Assembly (NCBI GenBank): GCA_903813345.2
Contig: CAIIXF020000005.1
Span: 21,393,375 to 21,457,374, forward strand
Source: Owenia fusiformis
Taxonomy: Eukaryota > Annelida > Polychaeta > Sabellida > Oweniidae
DNA: 64,000 bases
Direction: 5' to 3'
Under the pieces are notes generated by a model that was given only the letters and a program-made list of their open reading frames with translations, searched no databases and was not told the origin of the DNA. Positions 1-10,705 of this stretch are shown piece by piece. The translations under genes were made by a program, and so were the position numbers. Positions within the stretch are counted from its first letter, which is position 1. Each line of letters starts with the position of its first letter.

Positions 1-99
1 TTGACCAAATGATTGACTTTACTGAAGACCTTATGGTTATTGAGAAAACTGGTTTAGAATAATAATAAGAATAAGAATAAGAAAACTGACGAAAACAAT

Positions 100-187
100 A
101 GACTCCAGATTTCATCTGGAGTCTAATAATGAATAATAATAAGAATACTGACAAAAACAATAGACTCCAGATTGACATCTGGAGTCT
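100..187. repeat. Two short hairpins of an AGACTCCAGA-type repeat
   Basis: Two imperfect inverted repeats, each AGACTCCAGA...TCTGGAGTCT, lie at 100-124 and 162-187 and are separated by AATAATAAGAATA-rich spacer. The same paired hairpins occur reversed at 9064-9140, and single arms occur near 10705 and 12545. They look like the end of a dispersed element. Positions 188-540 show nothing else I can name. Confidence 0.6.
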
Positions 188-539
188 AATAAATTTTAAC
201 TCATAGCTCTTGATCAATGAAACTATTCATATTCTAGGTACAAGTCAATGAATACGACTTTGACAAACTAAAAAAAAGACTAAGGATCTCTAGGACAGTG
301 TCCAGCATAATCATACAGATTGTTTGAAATATGTTGGAATGTGTGACCTTCCATGAAAAGTAGGATGCATTTCTAGAGCACTTCTACAGAATAGTCCACA
401 GTCTATTAAGTAAAATGGTTGAAATATAATTTTTTGCTAATTATTTGTAACAAAATTATTTCATACAACTACTCTTGAATCCCTATTTTATGGCTCTGAT
501 CACACATAAAAATGAATAAAAATAGTACCGTGGGTACTG

Positions 540-2405
540 GGCTCACATGGTGTTGCTCAAAAGTGAAAGATGGCTAAAATGACAGAAAATAAAAAAACGA
601 TATAATTTTTTGCTGATATAAGCCACTTGCCACTATTTGGACTGACTGAGAGACAGATGGACAAATCAATGTTAAGTAAAATGGCTGAAAAAAACCTTTT
701 TGAAAAAATTATTTCATACAACTACTCTTTACAGTGACATGGCTTTTTGCAATGCAGGACAACTGAAATTATTTGTAAAGCTAGGAAATGGGCCAAAATT
801 GAATTTCGCGAGACAAAAATGGGGACCATTTTGAAAATCGCAAGCTTTTGAACCAGGAGTCATAGGGGAATTTTTTGTATTGATGTTGAACAAAAATAAC
901 TTGAAACTGGAATCCTATCGACAGAGGCTTTAAGCAAATGGTCCAAAAGAGGATTTCGCGAGACAGATGGACAAATCAATGTTAAATAAAATGGCTGAAA
1001 ATAAAAAAAACGGATATAATATTTTGCCGATTTTTTGTAACAAAATTATTTCATACAACTACTCTTTACAGCGACATTGCTTTTTACAATGCAGGACAGC
1101 TGAAATTGTTTGTAAAGCTAGGAAATGGGCCAAAAGTGAATTTTGCGAGACAAGAATGGAGACCATTTTGAAAATAGGCGAGCTTTTGAACCAAGACATC
1201 CTTACTTGTAAAATACCCTTGCAGCAAGGATGAACCAAGAGTCATAGGAGAGTTTTTTTGTATTGATGTTGGCAAATCGTCCAAAAGTGGATTTTGCGAG
1301 ACAGATGGACAAATCAATGTTAACTAAAATGGCTGAAAATAAAAAATGGATATAATGTTTTGTTGATTTTTCGTAACAAAATTATTTCATACATCTACTC
1401 TTTACATTGACATGGATTTTTACAATGTAGGACACTTGAAATTATTTGTAAAGCTAGGAAATGAGTCAAAAGTGAATTTCGCGAGACAAAAATGGCGGCC
1501 ATTTTGAAAATAGGCGAGCTTTTGAACCAGGAGTCATAGGGGAGTTTTCTGTATTGATGATGAACAGAAATAACTTAAAACAGGAATCCTATCGACAGAG
1601 GTTTTAAAAAGTGCCACTGTTGTTGACAGAATAGTAGATTTTGCGAGTCAGATGGACAAATCAATGTTAACTAAAATGGCTGAAAATAAAAAAAATGGAT
1701 ACAATTTTTCCCTGATTTTTTGAAACAAAATTATTTCATATATCTACTTTTTACATTGACATGGATTTTTACAATGTAGGACACCTGCAATTATTTGTAA
1801 AGCTAGGAAATGGGTCAAAAGTGAATTTCGCGAGATAAAAATGGCGGCCATTTTGAAAATAGGCGAGCTTTTGAACCGGGAGTCATAGGGGAGTTTTCTG
1901 TATTGATGATGAACAGAAATAACTTAAAAATAGGAATCCTATCGACAGAGGATTTAAAAAGTGCCACTGTTGTTGACGGAATAGTAGATTTTGAGAGTCA
2001 AATGGACAAATCAATGTTAACTAAAATGGCTGAAAATAAAAAAATTGATATAATTTATCGCTGATTTTTTGTAACAAAATTATTTCATATATCTACTCTT
2101 TACATTGACATGAATTTTTACAATGTAGGACACCTGAAATTATTTGTAAAGCTAGGAAATGGGTCAAAAGTGAATTTCGCAAGACAAAAATGGCGGCCAT
2201 TTTGAAAATAAGCGAGCTTTTGAACCAGGAGTCACAGGGGAGTTTTCTGTATTGATGTTGAACAGAAATAACTTAAAACAGGAATCCTATCGACAGAGGT
2301 TTTAAAACGTGCCACTATTGTTGACGGACGGACGCACGCATGGATGCACGGACAGACAGACAGACAAGTGAGTAATTGCAAAAGCTCACCATGTGAGCTA
2401 ACAAT
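540..2405. repeat. Tandem array, about five units of 310-350 bp
   Basis: The word ATGGACAAATCAATG recurs at 657, 967, 1305, 1652 and 2002, giving spacings of 310, 338, 347 and 350 bases. Each later unit carries AAAATGGCGGCCATTTTG plus a block ending in a CCTATCGACAGAGG word. The array ends at about 2320-2405 in a GGACGGACGCACG...GACAGACAGACAAG tract and a small AGCTCACCATGTGAGCT palindrome. It is noncoding; the short ORFs in it have no conserved frame. It sits in FAM184A intronic DNA downstream of the last visible exon. Confidence 0.85.
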
Positions 2406-2556
2406 ACATATGTAGTCTTCAACATGTCCCATATATACAACAAATTGTTGTTAACTGGTTTTGAATTATCTTCTTTAAGTATACTATAAGCTGGAAATAT
2501 GTCTTTTTCACCAATTTTGATGCATTTTCTAGGTTATAAAAAGACAACAAACATGG

Positions 2557-2569
2557 GTTGCTTAGCAAC
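2557..2569. promoter_or_regulatory. X-box-like RFX site (GTTGCTTAGCAAC)
   Basis: GTTGCTTAGCAAC fits the RFX X-box form RYYNYY-N1-RRNRAC exactly. It is nested in a larger near-palindrome with CATG on both sides. It lies about 165 bases past the donor of the last visible FAM184A exon, so if used it would be an intronic element. This is a sequence match only; a single 13-mer can arise by chance. Confidence 0.35.
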
Positions 2570-2731
2570 CATGTCACACACTAACCAATCATCTGTTAGG
2601 AGAATAAATGATATATTTTGGCTTCCCAATGGTCAAACTTTCATTTAAGAAAAAAGTTTTGAAATATAAAATTTGACTTTGACCCTCCGATGGTGTCCTG
2701 CCCCCTTTACAAATAGTGCCTCTTAACTGAC

Positions 2732-2916
2732 CTCAGCTGATGATTGGCTTCACTGCGAATCTGCAGAATCTCTTTTCCCTTGGCATCTAGCTCATGTGAC
2801 ATCTTATCTAAACCTATCTGAAGGGAGTTCACGTCACCTTCGAGACTGGTAATATGACGCTCACGATGTCTTATCTCTTGTTGAAGCTCTTCAGATTTCA
2901 TCTGGTGCTCAGACTC
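2732..2916 (-). CDS. FAM184A: FAM184A-like coiled-coil protein, internal exon 5 of 5 seen
   Basis: A 185-nt exon, phase 0 in and phase 2 out. The acceptor is ...CACTATAG|GAGTCT and the donor is GCTGAG|GTCAGT. It reads ESEHQMKSEELQQEIRHRER, HITSLEGDVNSLQIGLDKM, SHELDAKGKEILQIRSEANH and QLR. The recalled human counterpart has LQEELRHREHHISELDKEV and LEFKGKEVLRIRSESNQQIR. This is the most strongly conserved block of the five and settles the family. The next exon (human LHEQDLNKRLEKEL region) and the C-terminus are not visible below 2732 and must lie left of the window. Confidence 0.9.
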
Positions 2917-3318
2917 CTATAGTGAATATAGTATAGTAAAGATACAAGTATATCATTTTTCAGAAGTTGATTGAATTTGTTCTTTATTTACCCATCAATT
3001 GCCACTATTTCGCCATCAGACAAGACTGCTAGAAATCATTTCTCAAAACCACCACATATAAAATATAAAAAAAATTAGTCCGTTACTTCTGGAATTACAG
3101 CAAAAAATATCAAATGATTTGGATATAAAATAAAATCCATCATTTTTCAAATGGCTGCCTTAGAAGCAAGTTATCAAAAAGAAAAATACTGTTATGCTTC
3201 AAAGTTTTTCCATATAAAAATATAAAAAATCACTCTACTACATTTCAAGTTAAAGTAAAAACTAGATGACATACTAGCCTTGCCCAAGTCGGTATTTTTT
3301 TACTTATCTGATCTTGAA
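2917..3318. other. Unassigned intron DNA
   Basis: AT-rich intron with no coding frame, repeat family or RNA gene that I can support. It contains short T and A runs only. Confidence 0.6.
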
Positions 3319-5908
3319 TTTTTTTTTTTTTTTTTTTCTTTTCAATATAGTTTATTTCAGTTTTTTAAAGTAAGTACAGATACAGTAGTAATAAATCAAT
3401 TACAATCTTATCATATTCCATTTGTTTTTAAAAAATACATTTTTGCGTACATAAATTTCGAATTTTAGAGTTTTAACAATTCCTTCAAAATTCCGTTTTA
3501 TTCCATTATTTAATTCTTGGATGTATGCTTTATAGATCACAAATGTTACAATACTAATAAAATAGTTCAAAAATGCAGTCTGGTTGTCATTTCCATTATA
3601 GCCTATTATCAACTTTCTATATGTTATTTTTAAACCTGATATATATTAAAGATATATTTCCAAACATTTTGGGAGAGTGTACATGTGAAAAGCAAATGTT
3701 TTAATGTACATACTTCTCCGCACAAACTGCAATTATATGTTTCACTTTTTCCATATAAATGTAAGTCATTTAGACTAGGAAGGATGTTGTTTATAATCTT
3801 ATAGTTGAAATTAGCTATCTTCTTTTCTTTACATTTTATCTTTGTAAAAAAAAAGTTTTCCCAATTTATTTCATCGAAGGTTTCATTATTTAAGAAGCAA
3901 AATTCACGTTCCCATTTCTTTTTCATGAACCATTTTTCAGATTGCTTATTTTTCAAAATTTCATAAAAGAATTTTGATTTTTGATCTCTAATTTGGAATA
4001 AAACATTATTTGCTTTCAATCTGTAATTTGGAATGTTTGTGTATTTTGCTTTATTGACATCAATAAAACCTCTTGCAATATTCATACTTGAGTTAACTTG
4101 ATAAAATTCAGAAATCCAATTTTGTTTTTCCTGTAACTTTTGAAAAATGTGGTTGATATCATTAAATGTATCCTCTATTATTAGATCCTTTACATAGACA
4201 ATACCACTTTCAATCCAATTTCTAAAATACAGAGTTTTTTGTTTACAGTAAACAAACTATTACCCCATATAGTCTCTTGCAGGATATCACATGTTTTCAT
4301 ATTTTCAAGATTTTTTTTGTCTTTACATTTGGCATGAGCACATAATACTTGCTGATAAAAAATTGGTATTTTCTGAAAGTATTGCAAATCAAAACTATTC
4401 ATTTTCAATAATACATCAAAATCATTTACAATATTATCAAAATAGAGATATGGTATTTTATTCATCATTTGTTTTTTATCATATAACCTTGGAATCCAAG
4501 CAGCTTTTAGAGCATGCAATTGAGATTCAAAGTCTATCATGTTAAGTCCACCTTTTTCTAATGAATTTATAATAATAGTTCGCCTTATTTTATCTTTTCC
4601 ATCCCAAAGGAATTTATAAATTATTGTATTAACTCTTTTTACAATTTCATTATCATATTGAAGTATTGATGCTGCATAAATCAATTTTGGAAGGGCGATT
4701 GATTTTATCACTGTTATTTTTCCAATTAATGTTAAATTCCTCTTTTTCCAAGAATCTAATACTTTCTCTAATTTTGTTATCCTGTTCAGCCAATTTAGCT
4801 CATAACATTTGTCTTTATCATGTCCAATAAAAATGCCAAGAGTTTTTACCGGCTCATTGCTAAATTTTATATTTGCAAAGTTATTTTCATTCACTTTACT
4901 TCTACCTTACCAAATTCCTTCAGTTTTGTCTATATTTAGTTCTAATCCAGAAACATAAGAGAATGATTGAATCGTTTGAATTGCTTGCAATATTGAATCT
5001 TTGTCTTTTAAAAATAAATTAGCATCATCTGCATATTGAGAGAGTTTATATTCATTATTGTTTATTTCAATGCCTTTTATGTTAATATTCTGTTTTATTT
5101 TAAGTGCAAGGACCTCTGTGCACATAATAAATGCCAAAGCAGATACTGGACAGCCTTGCCGACAGGATCTTTGCATGTGTATATTTTCAGAAAACCATCC
5201 ATTTTGTTTTATAGTTACCATTGGTTTTACATAGAGTATTTTTATCCACTTAATAAACTGTTCAGGAAAATTGAATTTTTTGAATGTTTCAAAGATGAAA
5301 TTCCACTCGATACTATCAAAAGATTTTTTAAAATCAATGAATAAAATAGCGCCCTCTTTTTCATAATTTCAGCATATTCATAAATATCAAGCGTAAGTCG
5401 ACAACTATTTCCAATAAAACGATTATTTATATAGGCAGTCTGCTGAGACCCAATTATTTTTGCAATTACTTTTTGCATTCGCTTTGCCAAAATAAAAGCT
5501 AGTATCTTGTAGTCTGTATTAGAGAGTGAGATAGGTCTAAAGTTTTTCAAAAGTATCCCTATCTCCTTTTTTAAAAAGTAAACTAATTATAATTTTTCTA
5601 AAAGATGGTGGCAGTATGCCAGTTTCATAGGATTCATTTATAGCATTTATAACATACAAACTAACATCCTGCCAAAAGAACTTGTAAAAATTAGATGTAA
5701 GTCCATCTGACCCAGGAGATATATTTAACTTCATATTTTTTATCACTGTTAAGCATTCTTCATTTGTTACTTTTCCAATCAAAAAGTTTTTGTCATTTTC
5801 ATCTAATATTTTGGGAAAATTAATGCTATTAAAGTATGTAACAAGCTCTTCGTTAGTGCAAGCTTTAGATTTATACAATTCTTTATAGAAGAGAACCTCC
5901 TCTTTCAT
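3319..5908 (-). mobile_element. 5'-truncated L1/Tx1-type LINE, decayed
   Basis: Non-LTR retrotransposon pointing left. Reading minus strand from 5908: the reverse transcriptase N-part (SPGSDGLTSNFYKFFW), NFRPISLSNTDYKIL, FIDFKKSFDSIEWNF, RQGCPVS, the catalytic YADDANLFL near 5017-5040, the thumb/connection part (KGGLNMIDFESQ, KAAWIPRLYD), then a C-terminal stretch with CSLCGEVCTLKHLLFTC, ending near 3400. A short 3' UTR and a poly-A tail (poly-T on the plus strand, 3319-3337) follow. The endonuclease domain is absent, so the copy is 5' truncated. Frame changes or stops occur near 5540, 5345, 4900, 4190 and 3630, so it is dead. The KGGL..D and L..SW/AAW..RL words point to the L1/Tx1 group; the exact clade is inference. 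I could not find a convincing target-site duplication. Confidence 0.88.
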
Positions 5909-6880
5909 GAAAAATGATCACAATGGTATGTGTTATATATAACAATGCTATATTTGAGAAAATGCACAGGGAAAGATTCAATCCTTATAGACACAGGTCC
6001 TTTTAGCAAAATTCAAGAAATTTGATTTTGAGATTTCTTGAAATTTATTTGGGGTAGGGGTACACCTTACAGTTTGCATCACAGATTGAGTACACCAAAC
6101 TGAGGTGAACATGGCCATATGGGGTATCATTGGAAAGCGATTTCTACTATCTTTCGAGTGATATCCATGTCAAGGCGTTCAATTGCATATTATGACGTCA
6201 TAACGGTAGGGAGAAACAAAGGTTCATTCAAAACTGCCCAGAAGACAATTGAATGGCACCGGAAAATGGAATTCGGGGTACTTGGCACAATGGCCTCGCC
6301 CCCAAAACACCAAAGTTGCTTCAAAATGTCACGATTTTGGTACCATTGTTCAGCTAAGATACCGTCCTTTAATATGATATGCGCTATTAGGCTTTTTAAT
6401 GAACTTAAAAATCTCAAAAGGGGACAAAACCTACAAAATACCCCAAAAATGCGCCTTCTAATAGGTTGAAGATTACAGTAGCGTTTCCCATAGGTGGCCA
6501 TTATAACATTTTACCCTGTATCTTATTAACGACTAGTATCCAAGCCTAGTGCAACATACCACGGTGTTCGGGAGAGACTCGCCTAGCCTGCTATAACAAT
6601 CTTACCATGGGTTGTCCACCGAATTTTTGAGATAAATAAACTTGAAGACACTAACCCCCTCTATCGTCAGATTTCTCAGAGAATTCTGGTAAAATCACCA
6701 AGGTCAAAATCACTCCGCCGCCAGCTTAAAATGAGATTTCCCACTGAACTTTGACATGTTTTCAGATAAATCAGGACCTACCTTATAAATATTTAGTCCC
6801 AATTCACTTCCCAAACGCCAGATGGCGCTCCAATGGGGTAGGAAAGGAGAAAAATGACTTTTTATACAGAAAACCAAATC
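5909..6880. other. Unassigned intron DNA, possibly old repeat
   Basis: The stretch holds a few open frames on both strands (6119-6501) that overlap each other antisense and show no family resemblance. I see no TIRs, tandem unit or splice-bordered exon. It is more GC-rich than its surroundings, which suggests a relic repeat, but I cannot name it. Confidence 0.4.
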
Positions 6881-7430
6881 ACTAACGGTAAACGCTAGTG
6901 TCCTTACTCAGGACTATATCCTTAGACAATGTGCCATGTTTAAAGTATTCACATATTAAATATGAACAAAATCGCTCCGATACGTTTCGAGTTATAGTAA
7001 AAAATGTAATGACAGCCATTTTTAAAAATGGCCGCCTACTACGCGAAGTGTCATGAGACAGTGTGCGAGACTCATGAGTATTCAAATGTCAAATATGAAC
7101 AAAATCGCTCCACTACTTTTCAAGTTATAGTAAAAAGCGTAAAATTGGTGGCCATTTTTCAAAATGGCCACCTACTACCCAAAGTGTCATTAGTGCCATG
7201 CTTATAGTATTCACATATAAAATATGAACAAAATCGCTTTACTACTTTTGAGTTATAGTAAAAAATGAAAAATAGCAAATGTAAAAATGGCGGCCATTTT
7301 TCAAAATGTCCGCCTGGTACCCAAAATGTAATTAGACATTGTGCCATGCTTTAAGTATTCAAATACCAAATATGAACAAAATCGCTCCACTACTTTTTGA
7401 GTTCCATAAAAAATGTTAAATATCACACGT
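6880..7430. repeat. Tandem array with ATGAACAAAATCGCTCC core
   Basis: Four diverged units carry TATGAACAAAATCGCTCC at about 6961, 7094, 7223 and 7371 (spacing about 130-150). Each is followed by a TTTTGAGTTATAGTAAAA-like block and an AAAATGG(C/T)CGCC word, often as inverted pairs. The family is the same as the array at 20330-20760. The orientation of both is the same. Confidence 0.8.
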
Positions 7431-8200
7431 AAAACCTATAGTCCATAAAGACACTTTCAAGTCCTCCCTTTGGTATCCCTTGAAGATTTGCTCAACCTGT
7501 TGAGATCAGTCCTTCATCGGAACCAAACCTATGATGATCTATCACTATCATATGATGCTCCAACAGTCAAATTTAGTGAACCTAATGGTGGTTTCATCTG
7601 GTGAACTATATATGGTGAATATGGGGCATGAACAACTTGTGTGAACCCTAATTCTTCAAGGGTAGTATGGACAATTTGAGGAGTGGGAAGAAGCATAGTC
7701 ATAATGGAAGATAACTACCCCCTATTTCGAGTCGTGATAGTGACTTTGAGAGTCTGGCCAATGATAAGAAAATTGAGCCAAGTACACTTTTATATCACAA
7801 TACAGATGTTACTTTAGAAACTAAAGTTAGAAATATTTGAAAACATGAAAAATCACTGAAATTTATTAATTAATTAACTATACTTTTGGATCAAGTAAAA
7901 TAAAAATGAATTCAAGTTTTGCTTGACCCGCTACGCCATTTGTCATGCTGCTATAGTAACAATAATTATTCATTGTGACATCATATAACAATGAGACTGT
8001 TTTATCCAACCCCAAATTACATTCTCCATTTACCATGAAATTTTCAAGTAGATTGGTTGAAAAATAATGAAATGACAGATAAATTCCCAAAACTTAGTGA
8101 TCCATATATTGATCATTTTGAAATAAAAGAAGCGCACTTATATTACATTTTTTCAATTATTCATATGGTTATAAAATTTGACCAGATATACATGCTGTTA
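7430..8200. other. Unassigned intron DNA
   Basis: No gene, RNA or repeat family recognised; only short chance ORFs. Confidence 0.5.
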
Positions 8201-8202
8201 TC

Positions 8203-8303
8203 GTATGGCGCAGTAGGTAGCGCGTCGGACTCTTCATATTTATCGTTTTATCCAAAGGTGGGGGTTTGATTCCCGGTGTGGCCAATCTTTTTTTTCTTTT
8301 TTA
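8203..8303 (+). ncRNA. tRNA-like Pol III unit (SINE head or tRNA pseudogene)
   Basis: Box A-like TGGCGCAGTAGGTAGCGC starts at about 8206 and box B-like GGTTTGATTCCC lies near 8263-8274. A T-run from about 8288 would stop Pol III. The 5' and 3' ends do not pair into an acceptor stem, and the anticodon arm is enlarged, so it is not a working tRNA. It most resembles the head of a tRNA-derived SINE, but no second copy in the window confirms a SINE body. Confidence 0.45.
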
Positions 8304-8592
8304 TTACAACATATTTTTATCCTTTGGGAATGTTACTTAATAGGGTTTTACAATAAATATTAATCTAAAAAATGGTATGTTGTTTTAGACTTATTGTGTT
8401 CTAGACATTTGGTTGTTCTTTGGTTGTCCTGTTGATTTTCCCAATATATTGGTAAAACTGTGCTCATGATTTGGTCTCAACATATATCTAAGGTACGAGT
8501 ATATTATATATGATGTTATATGAGCAGTCATATTAGGAACATTACTGGTTGTCCAGGAGAAAAATCCGGATGATCTGATCCCTTTAAGTTGC

Positions 8593-8910
8593 AATGCTAA
8601 ATGAATAGGCGCAATACACAGGGAAATATGTAATGTCTTTTATGATTTTTTTTGTAGCGATGGGCTTCTAAGATATAAAGATCTATTAAAAAAGGCGAAG
8701 CGTCACCAATGTGCAAATGTCAATGATTTGCTATAAATCAAGCAATGGGGGTCTACACGACATGTAAAAAATGCTTGTAAATGTCATAATTATCACTTTG
8801 ATGACATTTCTGGTTTGGTAAAATATGTATGTTACATAAAAAACAATCGAAAATAAATAAATTGAACAGAGAGGGGGATTGAACGGAGGGTGGGGGGATC
8901 AATGTGTATA
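8593..8910 (-). repeat. Dispersed repeat A, copy 1 (reverse)
   Basis: Contains GCTATAAATCAAGCAATGGG, GTGCAAATGTCAATG and AATAGGCGCAATACACAGGG. Read on minus it lines up with copies at about 18950-19350 and 21549-21831. The CCCC-rich block near 8870-8900 matches the CCCCCCTTCGCTC block of copy 2. No coding capacity and no clear terminal repeats. Confidence 0.65.
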
Positions 8911-9654
8911 TAAGGCGTTGTTTAACAAGAACTCTTGTAATTGAGGTGGTATAGGTGGATAATACCTTGTAATCACAGAGGGGCTACATTATGCTGTCAC
9001 TTCCAGAGTTCCAGACTAATGTTAAAAGAGGTAATAAAGTCGACTATTGTGTTTTTACTTATTAGACTCCAGATTGAAAATCCGGAGTCTATTGTTTTTG
9101 CCTGTTTTCTTATTAGACTCCAGATGTCAATCTGGAGTCTAGTGTTTTTGTCAGTATTCTTATTCTTATTTTTATTATTATTCTTTATTATTCTTTCCCA
9201 GTTTTCTCGATAACCATACCATAAGGCTTCCAATAAAGATCATTATTCAGTTAATTTATGTCCAGTAACTAGTTCCTCGGAAATTGGGTCAAATTTTTAT
9301 CTAGGTCATAGGTCAAGAACTAGGTCAAATCTTACATTTTCAACATTCTGTCATTTTATCTTCGTCGTTGTTTATCGTAACTCCTAAATCTTTTTTTTAA
9401 CATGTAGCTTAGAAAAAGCCAAAGCAAAGATATGACATTAGATTTTTGATTACGCTTACCGATTTTGAAATATGGCGTCCAGAAAGTAGGTCAAAATGAA
9501 AAGTTCTCCAAATCTAACATCTGAGTCATGAATTAAGGGTAGAATTTACTCAGGAATCCGAATCTGCAAACCAAAATTTTGAAATTTCGAGAAAAATCGA
9601 TCTGATGATATCCTTATAGAAAGTCAAGAGTAGCGAAGAAAATATAGAAAAAAT

Positions 9655-9960
9655 CATCCATCCTTCCTTCCTATCCTGTCTGATCATATCCTTCCTTCCT
9701 ATCCTTTCCTTCCTATCCTTCCTTTCTATTCTATATCCTATCCTATATCCTATCCATATCTATCATATATCCTATCCTATATCCTATCGTATATCCTATC
9801 CAATCCTATCCTTCTTTCCTATCCTTCCTATCCTATCCTTCCTTCCTATCCTATACTATCCTATCGTTTCTTCCTATTCTATCCTATCCTTCCTTCCTAT
9901 TCTGGAAGGAAGGATAGGATAGGAAGGAAGGATAGGATAAGAAGGATAGGAAAGAGGGAT
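9655..9960. repeat. Degenerate TTCC/TATCC satellite, first tract
   Basis: Irregular runs of CCTTCC, TATCC and TCCTATCC on the plus strand switch at about 9905 to their complement (GGAAGGATAGGATAGG), so the end of the tract can fold back on itself. Similar tracts lie at 9990-10560, 11265-11360 and 12300-12475. Confidence 0.85.
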
Positions 9961-9989
9961 AGGACTGGACGACTTGGCTTATTCTGGAC

Positions 9990-10705
9990 GACTCGGCTAT
10001 ATCCATCCTACCTATCCTATTCAATCCTATCCTTCTTTCCTATCCTTCCTATCTATCCTTCCTTCCTTCCTTCCTTCCTTCCTATCCCATCCTTCCTATT
10101 CTGTCCTATCTTATTCTTTCTTCGGATTCTATCATATCCTATTCTATCCTATCCTATCCTATACTATCCTATCCTTTCTTCCTATTCTGTCCTATCCTAT
10201 GAATTCATCCATCAATCCATCCATCCATCAGCTTATTCTGAATGACTCGGCTTATTCTGGATGACCCAGCCTATTCTGGATGACTTGGCTATTTTGGATG
10301 ACTCGACTATAATATCCATCCCACCTATCCTATCCAATCCTATCCTTCTTTCCTATCCTTCCTTCCTATCCTATCCTACCTTTCCTATTCTGTCCTATCT
10401 TATTCTTTCTTCGGATTCTATCATATACTATTCTATCCTTCCTATCCTATCCTATTCGGATTCTATCGTATCCTATTCTATCCTTCATACCCTATACTAT
10501 CCTATCCTTTCTTCCTATTCTATCCTATCCTTCCTTCCTATTCTGTCCTATCCTTCCTCCTATCAATCCATCCATTCATCCATCAGTCCAGCCATCCACC
10601 TGCTTATTCTGAATGACTCGGCTTATGCTGGATGACTCAGCTTATTCTGGATGACTTGGCTTATTCTGGATGACTCGGCTTATTGTGGATGACTCAGCTT
10701 AAAAA
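9990..10705. repeat. Satellite tract plus 19-20 bp TGGATGACTCGGC repeat
   Basis: Pyrimidine satellite followed at 10225-10290 and 10600-10700 by several head-to-tail copies of CTTATTCTGGATGACTCGG. A few more copies occur at 9966-10000 and 12485-12540. The apparent proteins here are low-complexity shadows of the satellite. Confidence 0.85.

Noticed and set aside
967-1233. 88-codon ORF in the first tandem array
   Set aside because: The frame is not kept in the neighbouring units of the same array.
6119-6501. Overlapping 103-116 codon ORFs on both strands
   Set aside because: No recognisable family, no splice context, and both strands are open, as happens by chance in a short GC-richer patch.
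8203-8284. Functional tRNA gene
   Set aside because: The acceptor stem does not pair and the anticodon arm is abnormal.
9974-10635. Two long open frames rich in S, P, Y, L and I
   Set aside because: They are translations of TTCC/TATCC satellite; composition is purely the repeat and there is no codon signal.
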